DNA from: Brachionus koreanus
Lineage: Eukaryota > Rotifera > Eurotatoria > Ploima > Brachionidae
Assembly: GCA_016987375.1 (NCBI GenBank)
Contig: PJRA01000519.1
Coordinates: 160,324 to 194,309, forward strand
DNA length: 33,986 nucleotides
Reading direction: 5' to 3'
Shown here: one piece after another, positions 1 to 10,434 of the stretch
How the letters are laid out: each line of letters starts with the position of its first letter
Position numbering within the stretch: position 1 is the stretch's first letter
Translations under genes and position numbers: made by a program
Notes under the pieces: model-generated
Seen by the model: the letters and a program-made list of their open reading frames with translations, nothing else
Database searches by the model: none
Told to the model about the DNA's origin: nothing

Positions 1-513
1 AAGCTTTTTACGATTCATGAGCATGAAAGAAAGTTACCAAACGTAATTCATACTTACAATAAGACAAAAGTCGGCGTTGATTGTGTTGATAATATGACTC
101 GTTTATATTCGGTTAAGACTAAAACACGACGCTGGTCGGTTGCAGTCTTCTTCAACATTTTAAATTTAGTTGGAATAAACAGCTGGATCTTGTATAAAGC
201 TTGTAACAAGAGTAAAATTTCTCGTCGAATGTATTTGAGATCATTGGCTGATGAATTGCTTGAAATGGTAAATAAAAGCTTACAGCTTACAACTCCAGAT
301 ACTCCAGTTGCTTCTAGAAAGCGCGTAGCAAGCACTGAACCTGTTTCGTCTCCAAAATCTGCAAAAAAAAAGTGTCAAATCAGGCTATGTAATGGAAACA
401 AATCAAGCTTTACTTGTGACAAATGTAAACAATTTACATGTGGTACTTGTGTAGGAGAGAAAATTTTCAAATCGATCTGTAAAAATTGTTACGAGCAGGG
501 ATTACGAGTTTAG
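1..513 (+). CDS. piggyBac transposase, C-terminal part (5' end outside window)
   Basis: The frame is open from base 1 to the TAG at 511-513, about 170 residues, so the start lies upstream of the window. The stretch reading KVGVDCVDNMTRLYS followed by KTRRWSVAVFFNILNL matches the conserved C-terminal part of the DDE_Tnp_1_7 (piggyBac) catalytic domain, where the YNKTKGGVD...D motif holds the last acidic catalytic residue. The last 50 residues carry paired cysteines (CQIRLC, CDKC, CGTC, CKNC) after a Lys-rich linker. This is the cysteine-rich zinc-binding domain that binds transposon ends in this family. The visible part has no stop or frameshift, so the copy may be young. Family knowledge: cut-and-paste transposition into TTAA. 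A TTAA-bounded terminus lies at 757-772. Confidence 0.9.
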   Translation, partial: KLFTIHEHERKLPNVIHTYNKTKVGVDCVDNMTRLYSVKTKTRRWSVAVFFNILNLVGINSWILYKACNKSKISRRMYLRSLADELLEMVNKSLQLTTPDTPVASRKRVASTEPVSSPKSAKKKCQIRLCNGNKSSFTCDKCKQFTCGTCVGEKIFKSICKNCYEQGLRV

Positions 514-772
514 AAAATATTTGTAATACTTGTATTTATATCCAAATTTTGAATAATTTCACGTTTATTTTTAAAAATAGACATATTTTTTTTTTAATAT
601 CAAAACAATATTAAATATAACATATCTTTTTACATTCAATAAATATTTTTTATTACATATTTTGTAAAATTATGGTAATTTATGCTTATTTAAAGGCATA
701 AATTATTTAAGGGGTTTTTTGGACCCCTTCAGTAATTAACGTATATAAAAAAATCAGGTTTTTGAGTGTTAA
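1..772 (+). mobile_element. piggyBac transposon, 3' portion with terminus
   Basis: After the transposase stop there are about 255 nt of AT-rich non-coding DNA. It contains a hairpin (aaggggtttttt / ggacccctt, 709-729) and ends with tcaggtttttgagtg followed by TTAA at 769-772. Read inward from the TTAA, the end is CACTCAAAAACC. The same ending recurs at about 26072-26084 and 33086-33099, which supports it as the element terminus. The left end lies outside the window. Confidence 0.7.
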
Positions 773-1400
773 TAGCACGACAATTGGAAAACACATCAAT
801 CAATCCATAATACAAATAAAGATGAAAAATATTTTTTTTTGAATTATGCATTTGGTCCAGCACAAAAGATTATAAGAAATAAAAAACTATATTTAATTTA
901 AAATTGAGTCTAAATGACGCATTTAACTCAGACTTACAGTGATTAGGCTAATAGAGTAGTACACAATATAATAGCATGGACTACATGGTCTAAAGATGTG
1001 TCTTGAATTGTGGTGCATCATAATCGAACAAGGGAATATGGTATATATTAATAGTTTTTATTTAATGTACATTTAAACTGTTTAGATAGCCTAAAATATT
1101 GATTTATTTTATTTATTGTAACATTTATATAATATTTTTCTGACATTCCTAAAATTTTTAAAATATACTAAAACAATGGGTATTTTTGTAATAAAACATT
1201 TTAAAATTTTTCTTTAGTTTCATCATTAAATGGCTTAATCGGAAATGTTATAGAAATTAGATATCATCAACGAAATGGCTTATTCGATTCTTACTGAATG
1301 TAACTGTTTTTAAATATTTAATTATAAGTAAAATCTTATCTTAAATTTCGATTCAATTATTTTATTTTCTTTAGTCAATAGGCTGCGACAAAAGTAGCAG
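773..1400. other. AT-rich intergenic DNA with one dispersed repeat
   Basis: I see no gene here. Bases 964-1048 match, in inverted orientation, a block at 29572-29662 (listed separately). The rest is AT-rich without convincing coding or RNA features. Confidence 0.5.
964..1048 (+). repeat. Dispersed repeat, copy 1
   Basis: The block contains atagcatgg, a TGTCTT core, ggtgca-catAATCGAAC and agGGAATA. The reverse complement of 29572-29662 carries the same words in the same order and spacing, with scattered substitutions. It is a diverged copy of one repeat. The family is not recognised. GTTCGATT on the opposite strand resembles a tRNA B-box core, but I see no A box. Confidence 0.55.
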
Positions 1401-1660
1401 GCAGATTTCCAAATAAATAAATAAATATATAATTCAAAATTTAGTCAGTCATCCTAGCCAGACAGATGACTTCAAACCTCAACATTTTCAAAAGAATTTT
1501 GGATGAACATAAACTATTAAATCTATTTTAAATTGTTTGAACGGACAACTGCAAATAACTGCTGAAGACACCAGTTGGCTGGACGCCCTAGGCGTGTGCA
1601 TAACCTTAATGTTATACAGACCAGTTTTATTATTATTATTATGATTATAAATTTAAATTC
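1400..1660 (+). mobile_element. Non-LTR retrotransposon 3' tail remnant
   Basis: This less AT-rich block contains the phrases ttggctggacgccctagg and gtgtgcataacc and ends in an (ATT)n tract at 1628-1643. A locally distinct 3' UTR closing with a short microsatellite is typical of CR1/L2-like LINEs. A short conceptual peptide near 1468-1530 (SNLNIFKRILDEHK) resembles the last residues of LINE ORF2 proteins. It is heavily decayed. Confidence 0.45.
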
Positions 1661-2058
1661 AAAAAGAAACATTTCAGACTAAAGAACCAGAATTATCATC
1701 AGAAAATAGAAATCTGACTGATAATTTTTTTCAAACTGAGAAGTAACCATATACGAATAATCTAATCAAGCGTAAATTAAACTTTAGCTAAATTATAAAA
1801 TTAATTAATAATAATTCAATTATAAAATTATTATTTAAAATTTGTCATCTAATATGGCAATTTAGTGTAAAGATCATGATTGATTTATTTTAAAAAAATT
1901 TTCTTATTTGCTCATAAAATTAAAGTAAAATTTTGATATTAAATAATCTAAAGCCTTTGTATTTACTTGTCTACAAGTATATAAAAAATCTTTCAAAATA
2001 ATGAATTACATTAAAAAAAATTAAAAAAAATTTTATAATAAAAATTTATTTTTTTTAA

Positions 2059-3364
2059 TTAAATTTTTATATTCAAACGATTAATTTTTTCAATCAAATC
2101 ATAACCAAATCCTATCTTTGGTATTGGTTTTAAATTTTTGAAAAATTGATCATTTTGTTCTTTAGGATAAACAATATCACATGATTTACGGACAAGTTTT
2201 TCATATCCATTCCAAGCTATCATTACGCCATTATCAGTACAATATTTAACAGGTGGACATGACAATCTCAATTCAAATTTTTTAGTTAATTTTTCAATAT
2301 TCGCTCTAATATAGAGATTTGAAGCAACGCCACCAGATAACACCAGGCTTTTTACTTTGATATTTTTATATTGTAAATAAATAAGAGATCTTTTTAGTCT
2401 GTCTTCTAGTTGGATACAAATAGCTTTTTGAACACTGGCACATATATTTGACAGTGTTAGATCACTCAAAAATCTTCTTTGCTCTCCATTTTGATCAATT
2501 ATTTGAAAATCTTTTTCAATCAATTTATCTATGAGTCTATGTGTAGTTGCCAATAGACCAGAATAAGAAAAATTGCAGTTTTTGTTTTTATGACAAAAAT
2601 TTAAACTTAGATTAATCAAATTGTTATAAAATTTATCATCACCATTTAAAGCATATTTTTCCATTAATTCTCCACCTGAGCTAGAGTCAAATTTACTTGT
2701 TTCAAATAGACCAAGTTGTCTCGATATTTTATCAATGCAATTACCTTGAGAGAAAAAATTTCAATCTGGTATCTAAATTTGCTGAAAACCAACCTGGTGA
2801 TATGTCAATACTATCTCCAAGTTTGTAAAATTTGTCATAATCTTCTACCAATGCAATTAAACAATGTCCTCCACTAATTAAAAGAGTAATGAATGGAAAC
2901 TGTATTTCTTTGTCAAAAAGACGACTTGTCAGCGCATGCGCTTCCATGTGATGAATCGGTACGAAGGGGATTTTGTGTTTTTTTAGCAACAAAATGCTAA
3001 ATTTGATGCCTTCCCAAAGACAAGGTTCTAATCCTGGCTTAATGGTCAATGCCAATGCATCTATATTTTTCCAAGTATTACCATTTTTTTCTATACAATC
3101 ACTTACAGCATGAATTAAATTATCATGGTGAAGTCTTCGAGCTAAATTTGGTATAACTCCTCCAGGCCATGAAGTTAATTTTCCTTTTTGTCTAGCATGT
3201 CCAAGATTTTTGTGCATTAAAAATTGATTATATTTGCTCTCAGCTATGATTTTGTGACCATCCGTAACAATTCCTACACTTGTATCATCACAACTTGTCT
3301 CTATACCGATAACTGTTGTATATCTTCTTAGCAAAATTCTATTTGGGATTTGTTTTAAAAGCAT
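2059..3364 (-). CDS. OSGEPL1: Mitochondrial tRNA threonylcarbamoyladenosine transferase (OSGEPL1/Qri7/TsaD family)
   Basis: Two exons, complement(2794..3364) and complement(2059..2744), joined across a 49-nt GT-AG intron (2745-2793). The codon GGT is split and restores ISPGNCIDK; the protein is 418 aa, against about 414 in human. The family transfers threonylcarbamoyl from TC-AMP to A37 of ANN-decoding tRNAs in mitochondria. Visible motifs are the N-terminal ETSCDDTSV nucleotide-fold signature (22-30), the metal-binding H139-x3-H143 within IHHMEAHALT, the LISGGH loop (162-167), and near the C-terminus SGGVAS and CTDNGVMIAWNG. An N-terminal stretch with several Arg and no acidic residues (MLLKQIPNRILLRRYTT) fits a mitochondrial targeting peptide. 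Residues about 52-66, before WPGGVIPNLAR, look like an insertion relative to the usual family spacing. The start is the first Met of a frame that gives the expected length. Confidence 0.93.
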
Positions 3365-4542
3365 CTAAAAAATTCTGAAACTTATTTTTTTTCACATTTT
3401 AAGTTAAAAAAATGATTTTTTATTTTTTGGCTAAGTTTTTGAAAATAAAAATTTACCAAAGATTTAGAAAAAATGTAAAAGATAAAAATAATAAAGAATT
3501 GTGGATTGGATATTCAATTTCATTTTCTACATAACTGATTAATTATTATTTAATAAAAAATAATTTTAAATTTTGTTTTTTCCGAAATAATTAACCTATT
3601 TTCTTTTAATTACCATTTTTATATAATAACTAAAACCTTTTTCATATGGTTGCCTTAAAACAAATATAAGTCGGCAGGTAAATCTTAACCAGACCAAACA
3701 GACCACTTACTCTGAAAAAAGAATAGATTAAAAGCATTTTTGTCATTTTGGATTTTTTAATTAAGCTCTTTTTTGCGAAAAGAATTTAATTATTTTTTAA
3801 AAAAAAAGTCTTATTTCAATTTTTCTTAAAGAAATGTTAGAAAAATAGTTTTTTTTAAGAAAATGAAGAATTTTTATTTTTTTTAAAATTGTGTTTTATT
3901 TGATCCTAAAATGGCATTTTCCTATAGCTTTTAACTATTGCTTTCTTTTAAATATGTCTTCATTATGATTTTGAAATCTTGGCAAAAAATTATTATTAGT
4001 AAATTTTGTATATTTCAGCATTTTTACAATGGAAATTCAATTTAAAAAATAAAAAATTTTCAAAAAATATTTTTTCAACCTATTGAAAAGGTCAATTTTT
4101 ATAATTGCAATGCATTAACTCATATTTTTGTAAAGTTATCTTTGAATTTATTCAAAAAATATTTTTAAAATAGCAAAATTAAATTCAAAAAAAAATTCAG
4201 ATATTAAAGTCAAAATAAGTATTAGAATGAAAATATCGTTCTTATATACCAATATTATTGAAATAAAAAATTTTAAAATAAACTTTACAAAAAATGAGCT
4301 AAATCATTAGAAAATTTAAAAATTGATCTTATTTATGGATTGAGAAAATATTTTTTAAATTTACATGACATTTAAAGCGTGTTACATTAAAATTATTTTG
4401 ATTAAATTAAAGATTTATTTTAATAGAACCTTAAATGAAAAAAAAGACATAAGAGCTTATTCAAAAGCTCTGATTAAAAAAAAGTTGCTTTTAGTTAAAA
4501 TATTGATTTATTATGAGTTTAAAAGTTTTTTTTGCTCTTAAC
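3365..4542. other. AT-rich intergenic DNA, no gene seen
   Basis: The region is almost entirely A/T homopolymer-rich sequence between the 5' end of OSGEPL1 and the 3' end of the MPDU1-like gene. No ORF, RNA gene or transposon end could be supported on either strand. The OSGEPL1 promoter must lie at the left side, but no specific motif stands out. Confidence 0.5.
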
Positions 4543-5265
4543 TTATTTTTTCTTTTTTTCCTCGAGCTTGCTCGAATTCCAATAATAGGCCAACTGGGCC
4601 ACTAGTAGACCATTTGCTACTGAAACAGCTACATATGTGACAATCATATATAAATCACCAGTTTCTTGTATTGAAGTAAAAATACGTGCAACGCAGCCCA
4701 AAAATTGAAGTATTAAAGTTATTGATGAAAGGTTTCCGGTGCTGGAATTTCTAAAATTCTCAAATGCTTGAATTAACTTTGAAAATACTGATAGAAATAA
4801 GCTCAAAGTGTTAAGCAGGTAAATGACTTCACCAGGAATCAAGTTAGAAAATTGGAGACCAGTAATCAAGGTGATGGTTACTACTGACAAAATAAGATGA
4901 AATTTTTGATTTTGATAAAACAGAACCATGAATAAGATAATGCATCCTTGTACATATAAAGAATATGTATCGCCATATGCTGCAATCGGAAAGTTTTTGT
5001 AATATCCATAAGACATTGAACCGAATACAGCCAAAAGACCTAACACCTCCGAAATAAAACTGATTCCTTTTGCATTTCCAGCTCTCAGAATGATCAAAAT
5101 TTGCGGTACACGTAACATTAAGCTTCCAAGAAGTATTCCGTAGCCAAGACCTTTGCTTATTATCATCTTAATACATGGAACGTTAAGTAAATTGAATTTT
5201 AAAAATATTTCTTCATAGCATTGCTCGGACATAAACATAGACATCAGTTTTTCAAATGCCTCCAT
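4543..5265 (-). CDS. MPDU1: Mannose-P-dolichol utilization defect 1 protein homologue (PQ-loop family)
   Basis: Intronless 240-aa frame (human MPDU1 is 247 aa). MPDU1 is an ER membrane protein needed for the use of dolichol-phosphate-mannose and dolichol-phosphate-glucose in N-glycan and GPI-anchor assembly. The first PQ-loop reads LRVPQILIILRAGNAKGIS (51-69). The second reads SKLIQAFENFRNSSTGNLS (162-180), with IQ in place of PQ, as in MPDU1 orthologues. About seven hydrophobic segments are visible, consistent with the seven-helix MtN3/PQ-loop fold. The C-terminus ends EEKKKK, which fits a KKXX-type ER retrieval signal. The annotated Met is the first in the frame and is followed by an amphipathic N-terminal stretch like that of orthologues. 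It is on the same strand as OSGEPL1, but 1.2 kb apart, so independent transcription is likely. Confidence 0.9.
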   Translation of the reverse strand: MEAFEKLMSMFMSEQCYEEIFLKFNLLNVPCIKMIISKGLGYGILLGSLMLRVPQILIILRAGNAKGISFISEVLGLLAVFGSMSYGYYKNFPIAAYGDTYSLYVQGCIILFMVLFYQNQKFHLILSVVTITLITGLQFSNLIPGEVIYLLNTLSLFLSVFSKLIQAFENFRNSSTGNLSSITLILQFLGCVARIFTSIQETGDLYMIVTYVAVSVANGLLVAQLAYYWNSSKLEEKKKK

Positions 5266-6470
5266 CTTTTAATATCTAAATGATTTTTTTAAAATTTAGA
5301 AAAAATTTCCATCATACAACTTTAATCATTTTTTAGCATATTTTAGCCAGATGGTCACTAAAAAGAATAAAATAAATTGAATAATTGAAATTTTAAGTTT
5401 TTTCTGTTGCCAATCTTTTACATATTTTTTACATTAAATATTTTAAATTATTATAATTTTTCATGCATATAAATTAGTATTTTAATTTTCAGTAAAATGT
5501 TTTGATTTGAAATTTTTTGACTAAAGTCCACATTGAAATCTCATTTTTACTCTAAATTATACTGATAAGATTTAAATAGACTATAAATAATCATAAACAA
5601 ATTATTTTTAATAGATGAAAATTCATATGATAAAGTTAAGAAATTAACATTTTTTCAAAAATAAAATAATTCTATTAATTTATTTTATAAAGGCTAAAGA
5701 TTTTATTTAAAAAAAATTTAAATTTTTCAGTTTGTTGAATTAGGTCTTCCTTTTTTTTGAAAAGTCGGAGCTAAATTTTTTTGTAAATCTAAATCAGATT
5801 ATTTGTGCTCAGTAGATCAATTTTCACTAAATTAAATTTTCTTTAACAAGGCAAACAAGATATAAACATTTTAATATGATTTAAAAATTTTTTAAAAAAA
5901 TTGAAATAATGAGCAGTATTTCATTTGCATTTTAGAAAAATGGTTGTAGAGACTTATGTAATCTTTTAAACATTTCTAATATCTCATGATTATTTAGAAT
6001 TTATATTTGACTATTAATTTAATTGACATTTTTATGATCTATTTATTTTAAATTTTTCAGCTAAGTGTAAAATCGAATTATCATGTTTTTTATATCAATT
6101 TGAAGGGGAGAGCTAGTTTTATTAAAAATCGATTTTTATTAGATAAATTTTTAAAACAAATTTTAATTTTTTAATGTCTTACAAAATAAAAATTTTGAAA
6201 AAAATAGTGCGTCTTTATTTTTGTGCAACACTGTATATAAAAAAAATATTTATTTAGTATGGCATTTTATTCTGTAAAAATTTTAACAAATAAAATATTA
6301 AGTAATATAGCATAGCATTTAAAAATGAAAACACTTAAAACAATCAAAAAAAAAACAAAAATTGAAAAAAATTATTTTGATTGATTTTGAAAAATAAGAT
6401 AACTGATATTTTGTGTATTTATTTTCAAAAAATTTTAAGAGAAAATTATTTTTATTTCCAAATTTTAAAA
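5266..6470. other. AT-rich divergent intergenic region
   Basis: This separates the divergent MPDU1-like (-) and GPCR (+) genes and must hold both promoters. The only non-background feature is a Tc1/mariner-like terminus at about 6205-6236. The rest is A/T-rich and shows no ORF. Confidence 0.5.
6205..6236 (-). mobile_element. Solo Tc1/mariner-like terminal inverted repeat
   Basis: Reading the minus strand inward from a TA gives CAGTGTTGCACAAAAATAAA followed by GACGCAC, the typical start of Tc1-family terminal repeats (CAGTGTTG...). No matching second end or transposase directly adjoins it. The nearest transposase scrap is at 8965-9210. Confidence 0.45.
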
Positions 6471-8744
6471 ATGATAAAAAATTTCTTTTTAGCTTTTATT
6501 GTTTTATATTTAAAACAAACTGTGTGTATTTGTGATTGTCAATATTTTCAGTCAAATGAAATAAATAATCCAGACAGTGGCCGGTTTTATTTACAAAATT
6601 TCAAAAATTTTTCTCACATTGATTTTAAATGCATTCAATCAGCTTATTATAGAGAAATACATTTTATTCCACTTTTAAGTATTCCTCTAGACAAAAGCTT
6701 AATTTTCAATCATTTAGTTAGTAATTCAAATAAATTTCTATACTTGAAATTTAGCTATTTATCATCTATTGATTTGAATCATAAAATGTATAAAAATTTA
6801 TCCAATTTTCATAAAGTTTTTATAAATATCTATTATTCTAATTTATTGATTACTTTCAATCGTTTTTTAAGCTGTAATATAAGCTCAATTTCAACAATTA
6901 GTTCAAATACTACCTACAGAATTGAGTTTGCATACTCTGTTATATATTATCATCATACTTGTCCTCTCTTATTTTCCAATATAAAATTAGAAATTTTGAA
7001 ATTTTCAGGTTTAAGTGATACTTTCTTGAAAAAAAACATGCTAGGATTTGTTACTCTATTAAATTCAAGTTCAATGTATAATATAAAATTCTTATATTTT
7101 TCTATATATAAGACTAAAATTGACAAAAAATTGCTTGAATCTAATTTATTAGCAAGAACCGAAATGATTAAGTTTAATGGAATGGTTAAATCAATTGATC
7201 TGGACGCTTTTGATAATTTAAAAATTAAAAAAATTAGTTTTATTTTTGATCAGTTTTATAGCTTTTTTAAACTTGATTTAAATTGGCTATCATCATTTAA
7301 AGAAAACTTGATAGAAATAAATATATATTCAAAAAATACATTTAGCTTGGGTGAAGAAAATATTTGCTTTTTTCGTAATTTACCTTATAGTAAATATTTT
7401 ATAATAGTTACAAATTATTTTATAACCAAATGTGAATGTCCAATGTTGATAGCTTTCAAGAACTATTTCTATTTATTAAATAATTCAGCTGATGTTAAAA
7501 ATTCAATACCAGGTCGATTCAGATTTAAAAAATTACAGAAATTGGGCTGTTTCAATCAAACATTTATTAATTCTTGTAAAATTGATGAAAAATTACAACT
7601 TTGTTCGAAAAAAAACTTGTTTTATAATCAAAGCCTAGAAGAAACTATTGAATTTTCACAGTACATTGAGTTTATGTCACTGATTTTAAGTCAAACAATT
7701 TCAGCTATCGGACTTTTATTGAATATAATTAATTTAATTGTTTTAAAATCATTATTGTTTAAAAAAAATAACATAAATTCAAATTTCAAAATTATTTACA
7801 AAATAATGGTTTTTAATTCTTTGATTAATTTTCTATATTTTTTGATTATCCAATTACACTTACTTAACAGATGTGTAAGTTTTAACGGTATTTTTTGCTC
7901 TACGATACACAGAACTAAGTTTGCCCAATATTTTGATATATATGTGGTAGAATATTTGGGTAATGTTCTAAAATTTTGGTCGGCCATCAGTCTAATTGGT
8001 GTTTCGTCAGCAAGATTAAATATTTTAAAAGAAACAATTACAAAAAATAAAACAAAAATTAAAATTTACTTTCTCATTTCAATATTTGTAATTTTGGTCT
8101 TAAATGTCGATAAATTATTTGTCATAAATATCAATAATTTTACTGAATTCGATGAATGGGAAGAAAACTATGAATTTCCAACTAGAAACACATTTTTATT
8201 AAATTTTATAAATGATCGAATTATAAAAAGAGAAATTTTCTATCAGAAATCCAAAAGTATAGTGTTTTATGTTTTATTTGTAATCAATTTTGCTTTGAAT
8301 GATGTCATTTTTTTTGTTTTATTAACTTTTTTTGATCTTTATGTTTTAAAATCTTTTATATTTAAGTTGAAAGAAAAGAAAAATTTGTCTATAAAACTTA
8401 ATTTATCAAGATTTAAAATAATGAAAATCGATTCATTTCAATTCAAAATTACATTTTTTATTATTGGAAACACTATTTTTCTATTTTTTCTTCGATTTAT
8501 TCATTTTTGCATAAATGCTAGGTTATTTTTAATTAAAATAAAAAAGAGTACAAAAAATTTTTGTTTTATGCATGGCAAAATATGTACAAATTATCAAGAA
8601 GCCAGTGAAATTTTGAACATTATTTCTAACTCATACAATTTTATGATTTTCTATCTAATGGACAAAAATTTCAAGAAAATGTTCAAATTTCAATTTGTTA
8701 AATTTTTTAGAAATACAAGAAGTGAACCAAATTTATCGGAATAG
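6471..8744 (+). CDS. Orphan seven-transmembrane receptor with long extracellular domain (rhodopsin-like)
   Basis: Intronless. The frame opens at 6381, but the Met at 6471 begins a clear signal peptide (MIKNFFLAFIVLYLKQTVC), so I place the start there; the protein is 757 aa. Numbering below follows the longer 787-aa frame. Residues about 51-429 form an extracellular domain with scattered cysteines, including a CECP motif at 351-354, many N-glycosylation sequons and weak leucine-repeat-like periodicity. Seven hydrophobic segments follow, at about 430-458, 470-493, 516-545, 560-582, 625-655, 687-712 and 738-760. TM1 has GLLLNIINLIVL, like the class A N1.50 region. A cysteine (506) precedes TM3. 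TM3 ends SSARL in place of DRY. TM7 has NSYNFMIFY in place of NPxxY, followed by a helix-8-like DKNFKKMFKF. Ligand and coupling are unknown. The family looks lineage-specific. Confidence 0.7.
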   Translation: MIKNFFLAFIVLYLKQTVCICDCQYFQSNEINNPDSGRFYLQNFKNFSHIDFKCIQSAYYREIHFIPLLSIPLDKSLIFNHLVSNSNKFLYLKFSYLSSIDLNHKMYKNLSNFHKVFINIYYSNLLITFNRFLSCNISSISTISSNTTYRIEFAYSVIYYHHTCPLLFSNIKLEILKFSGLSDTFLKKNMLGFVTLLNSSSMYNIKFLYFSIYKTKIDKKLLESNLLARTEMIKFNGMVKSIDLDAFDNLKIKKISFIFDQFYSFFKLDLNWLSSFKENLIEINIYSKNTFSLGEENICFFRNLPYSKYFIIVTNYFITKCECPMLIAFKNYFYLLNNSADVKNSIPGRFRFKKLQKLGCFNQTFINSCKIDEKLQLCSKKNLFYNQSLEETIEFSQYIEFMSLILSQTISAIGLLLNIINLIVLKSLLFKKNNINSNFKIIYKIMVFNSLINFLYFLIIQLHLLNRCVSFNGIFCSTIHRTKFAQYFDIYVVEYLGNVLKFWSAISLIGVSSARLNILKETITKNKTKIKIYFLISIFVILVLNVDKLFVININNFTEFDEWEENYEFPTRNTFLLNFINDRIIKREIFYQKSKSIVFYVLFVINFALNDVIFFVLLTFFDLYVLKSFIFKLKEKKNLSIKLNLSRFKIMKIDSFQFKITFFIIGNTIFLFFLRFIHFCINARLFLIKIKKSTKNFCFMHGKICTNYQEASEILNIISNSYNFMIFYLMDKNFKKMFKFQFVKFFRNTRSEPNLSE

Positions 8745-8964
8745 ATAAAAGCCGCTGTGATTTAAAGGCTTATCCTAATTAAATGAACTTAACAAATTAT
8801 TTTGATCCCAATGAAAATTAATTATTATTATTATTATTATTTAATTATTATTTTTAATGAACGTCTTAATATTTTTTAAATTTTTATTGATTTAATTTGT
8901 TTAATTATTACATTATATTAATGAATATTAAATAATTTTAAATTTATTTTTTGTTTTTTATTTC
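8745..8964 (+). repeat. GPCR 3' flank with (ATT)n tract, possible LINE tail
   Basis: Directly after the receptor stop comes a short GC-richer motif (aaaagccgctgtgatttaaa, ggcttatcc). About 60 nt later there is a (TTA)n run at 8820-8840. A distinct block ending in a trinucleotide microsatellite resembles the LINE tails elsewhere in this window, so the receptor's 3' UTR may include a retrotransposon end. Weak evidence. Confidence 0.3.
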
Positions 8965-9210
8965 TTAAAACTTATAACTCAATCTTTTCAGTTTTTTCTT
9001 CCTTGCAGCTGTCCAGTTGCTTGGACGACTTGTTCTCTTATTGTCTTTTGTCGGCCCTCCATTTTGAATACGGTTGATTGTATTATATATGGTACTTGGA
9101 GAAATTCTTTGCTTTGTAAAGTGCGCGACAAGGTCAGATTTTTTCATTTATGAAATCATATTTTTGCCTGCTTTTCGAAATTTCTCTCCTTCAGTCACAG
9201 AAAGTGACAT
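8965..9210 (-). pseudogene. Tc1/mariner transposase N-terminal remnant
   Basis: The minus strand from the ATG at 9210 reads MSLSVTEGEKFRKAGKNMIS, then a TAA stop, then continues in frame with MKKSDLVAHFTKQRISPSTI and a GGPTKDNKRTSRPS linker. The helix-turn-helix layout followed by a GRPS-type linker is the paired-like DNA-binding region of Tc1/mariner-superfamily transposases. The frame ends after about 80 codons and no DDE catalytic domain follows, so this is a 5' fragment with an internal stop. It is not functional. Confidence 0.7.
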
Positions 9211-9560
9211 TTTAAAAAAAATTTTTTCCAATTATAGCTAATAGTTAGTAGTTTAATAAATAAATATATATAGATCATCTGGTCTTTTTCCTAATCGGGA
9301 AATTAAGCTTAACTTTTGTCTATTTACTTATGTCTCACCCGTTATTTTCATTTTTAAATAATTGAAACTTTTTGATAAACAAAAATAATTTATTTAATTA
9401 ATACAAAAGAAAAAACTAAAAAGAAATCTCGGAACAAAGCAAGAAATGTGTTTCTTAAATATGATTCATATATGGAAAATGTAATTTCCGATCACATCTT
9501 TAGAGAAATAGATAATAAAAAAAAACATTGAGACTAACGAATTAAAGAGCATAAGAAAGC

Positions 9561-10434
<874 letters not shown>

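Noticed and set aside
54..335. Minus-strand open frame
   Set aside because: Antisense to the piggyBac transposase coding region, with no family resemblance.
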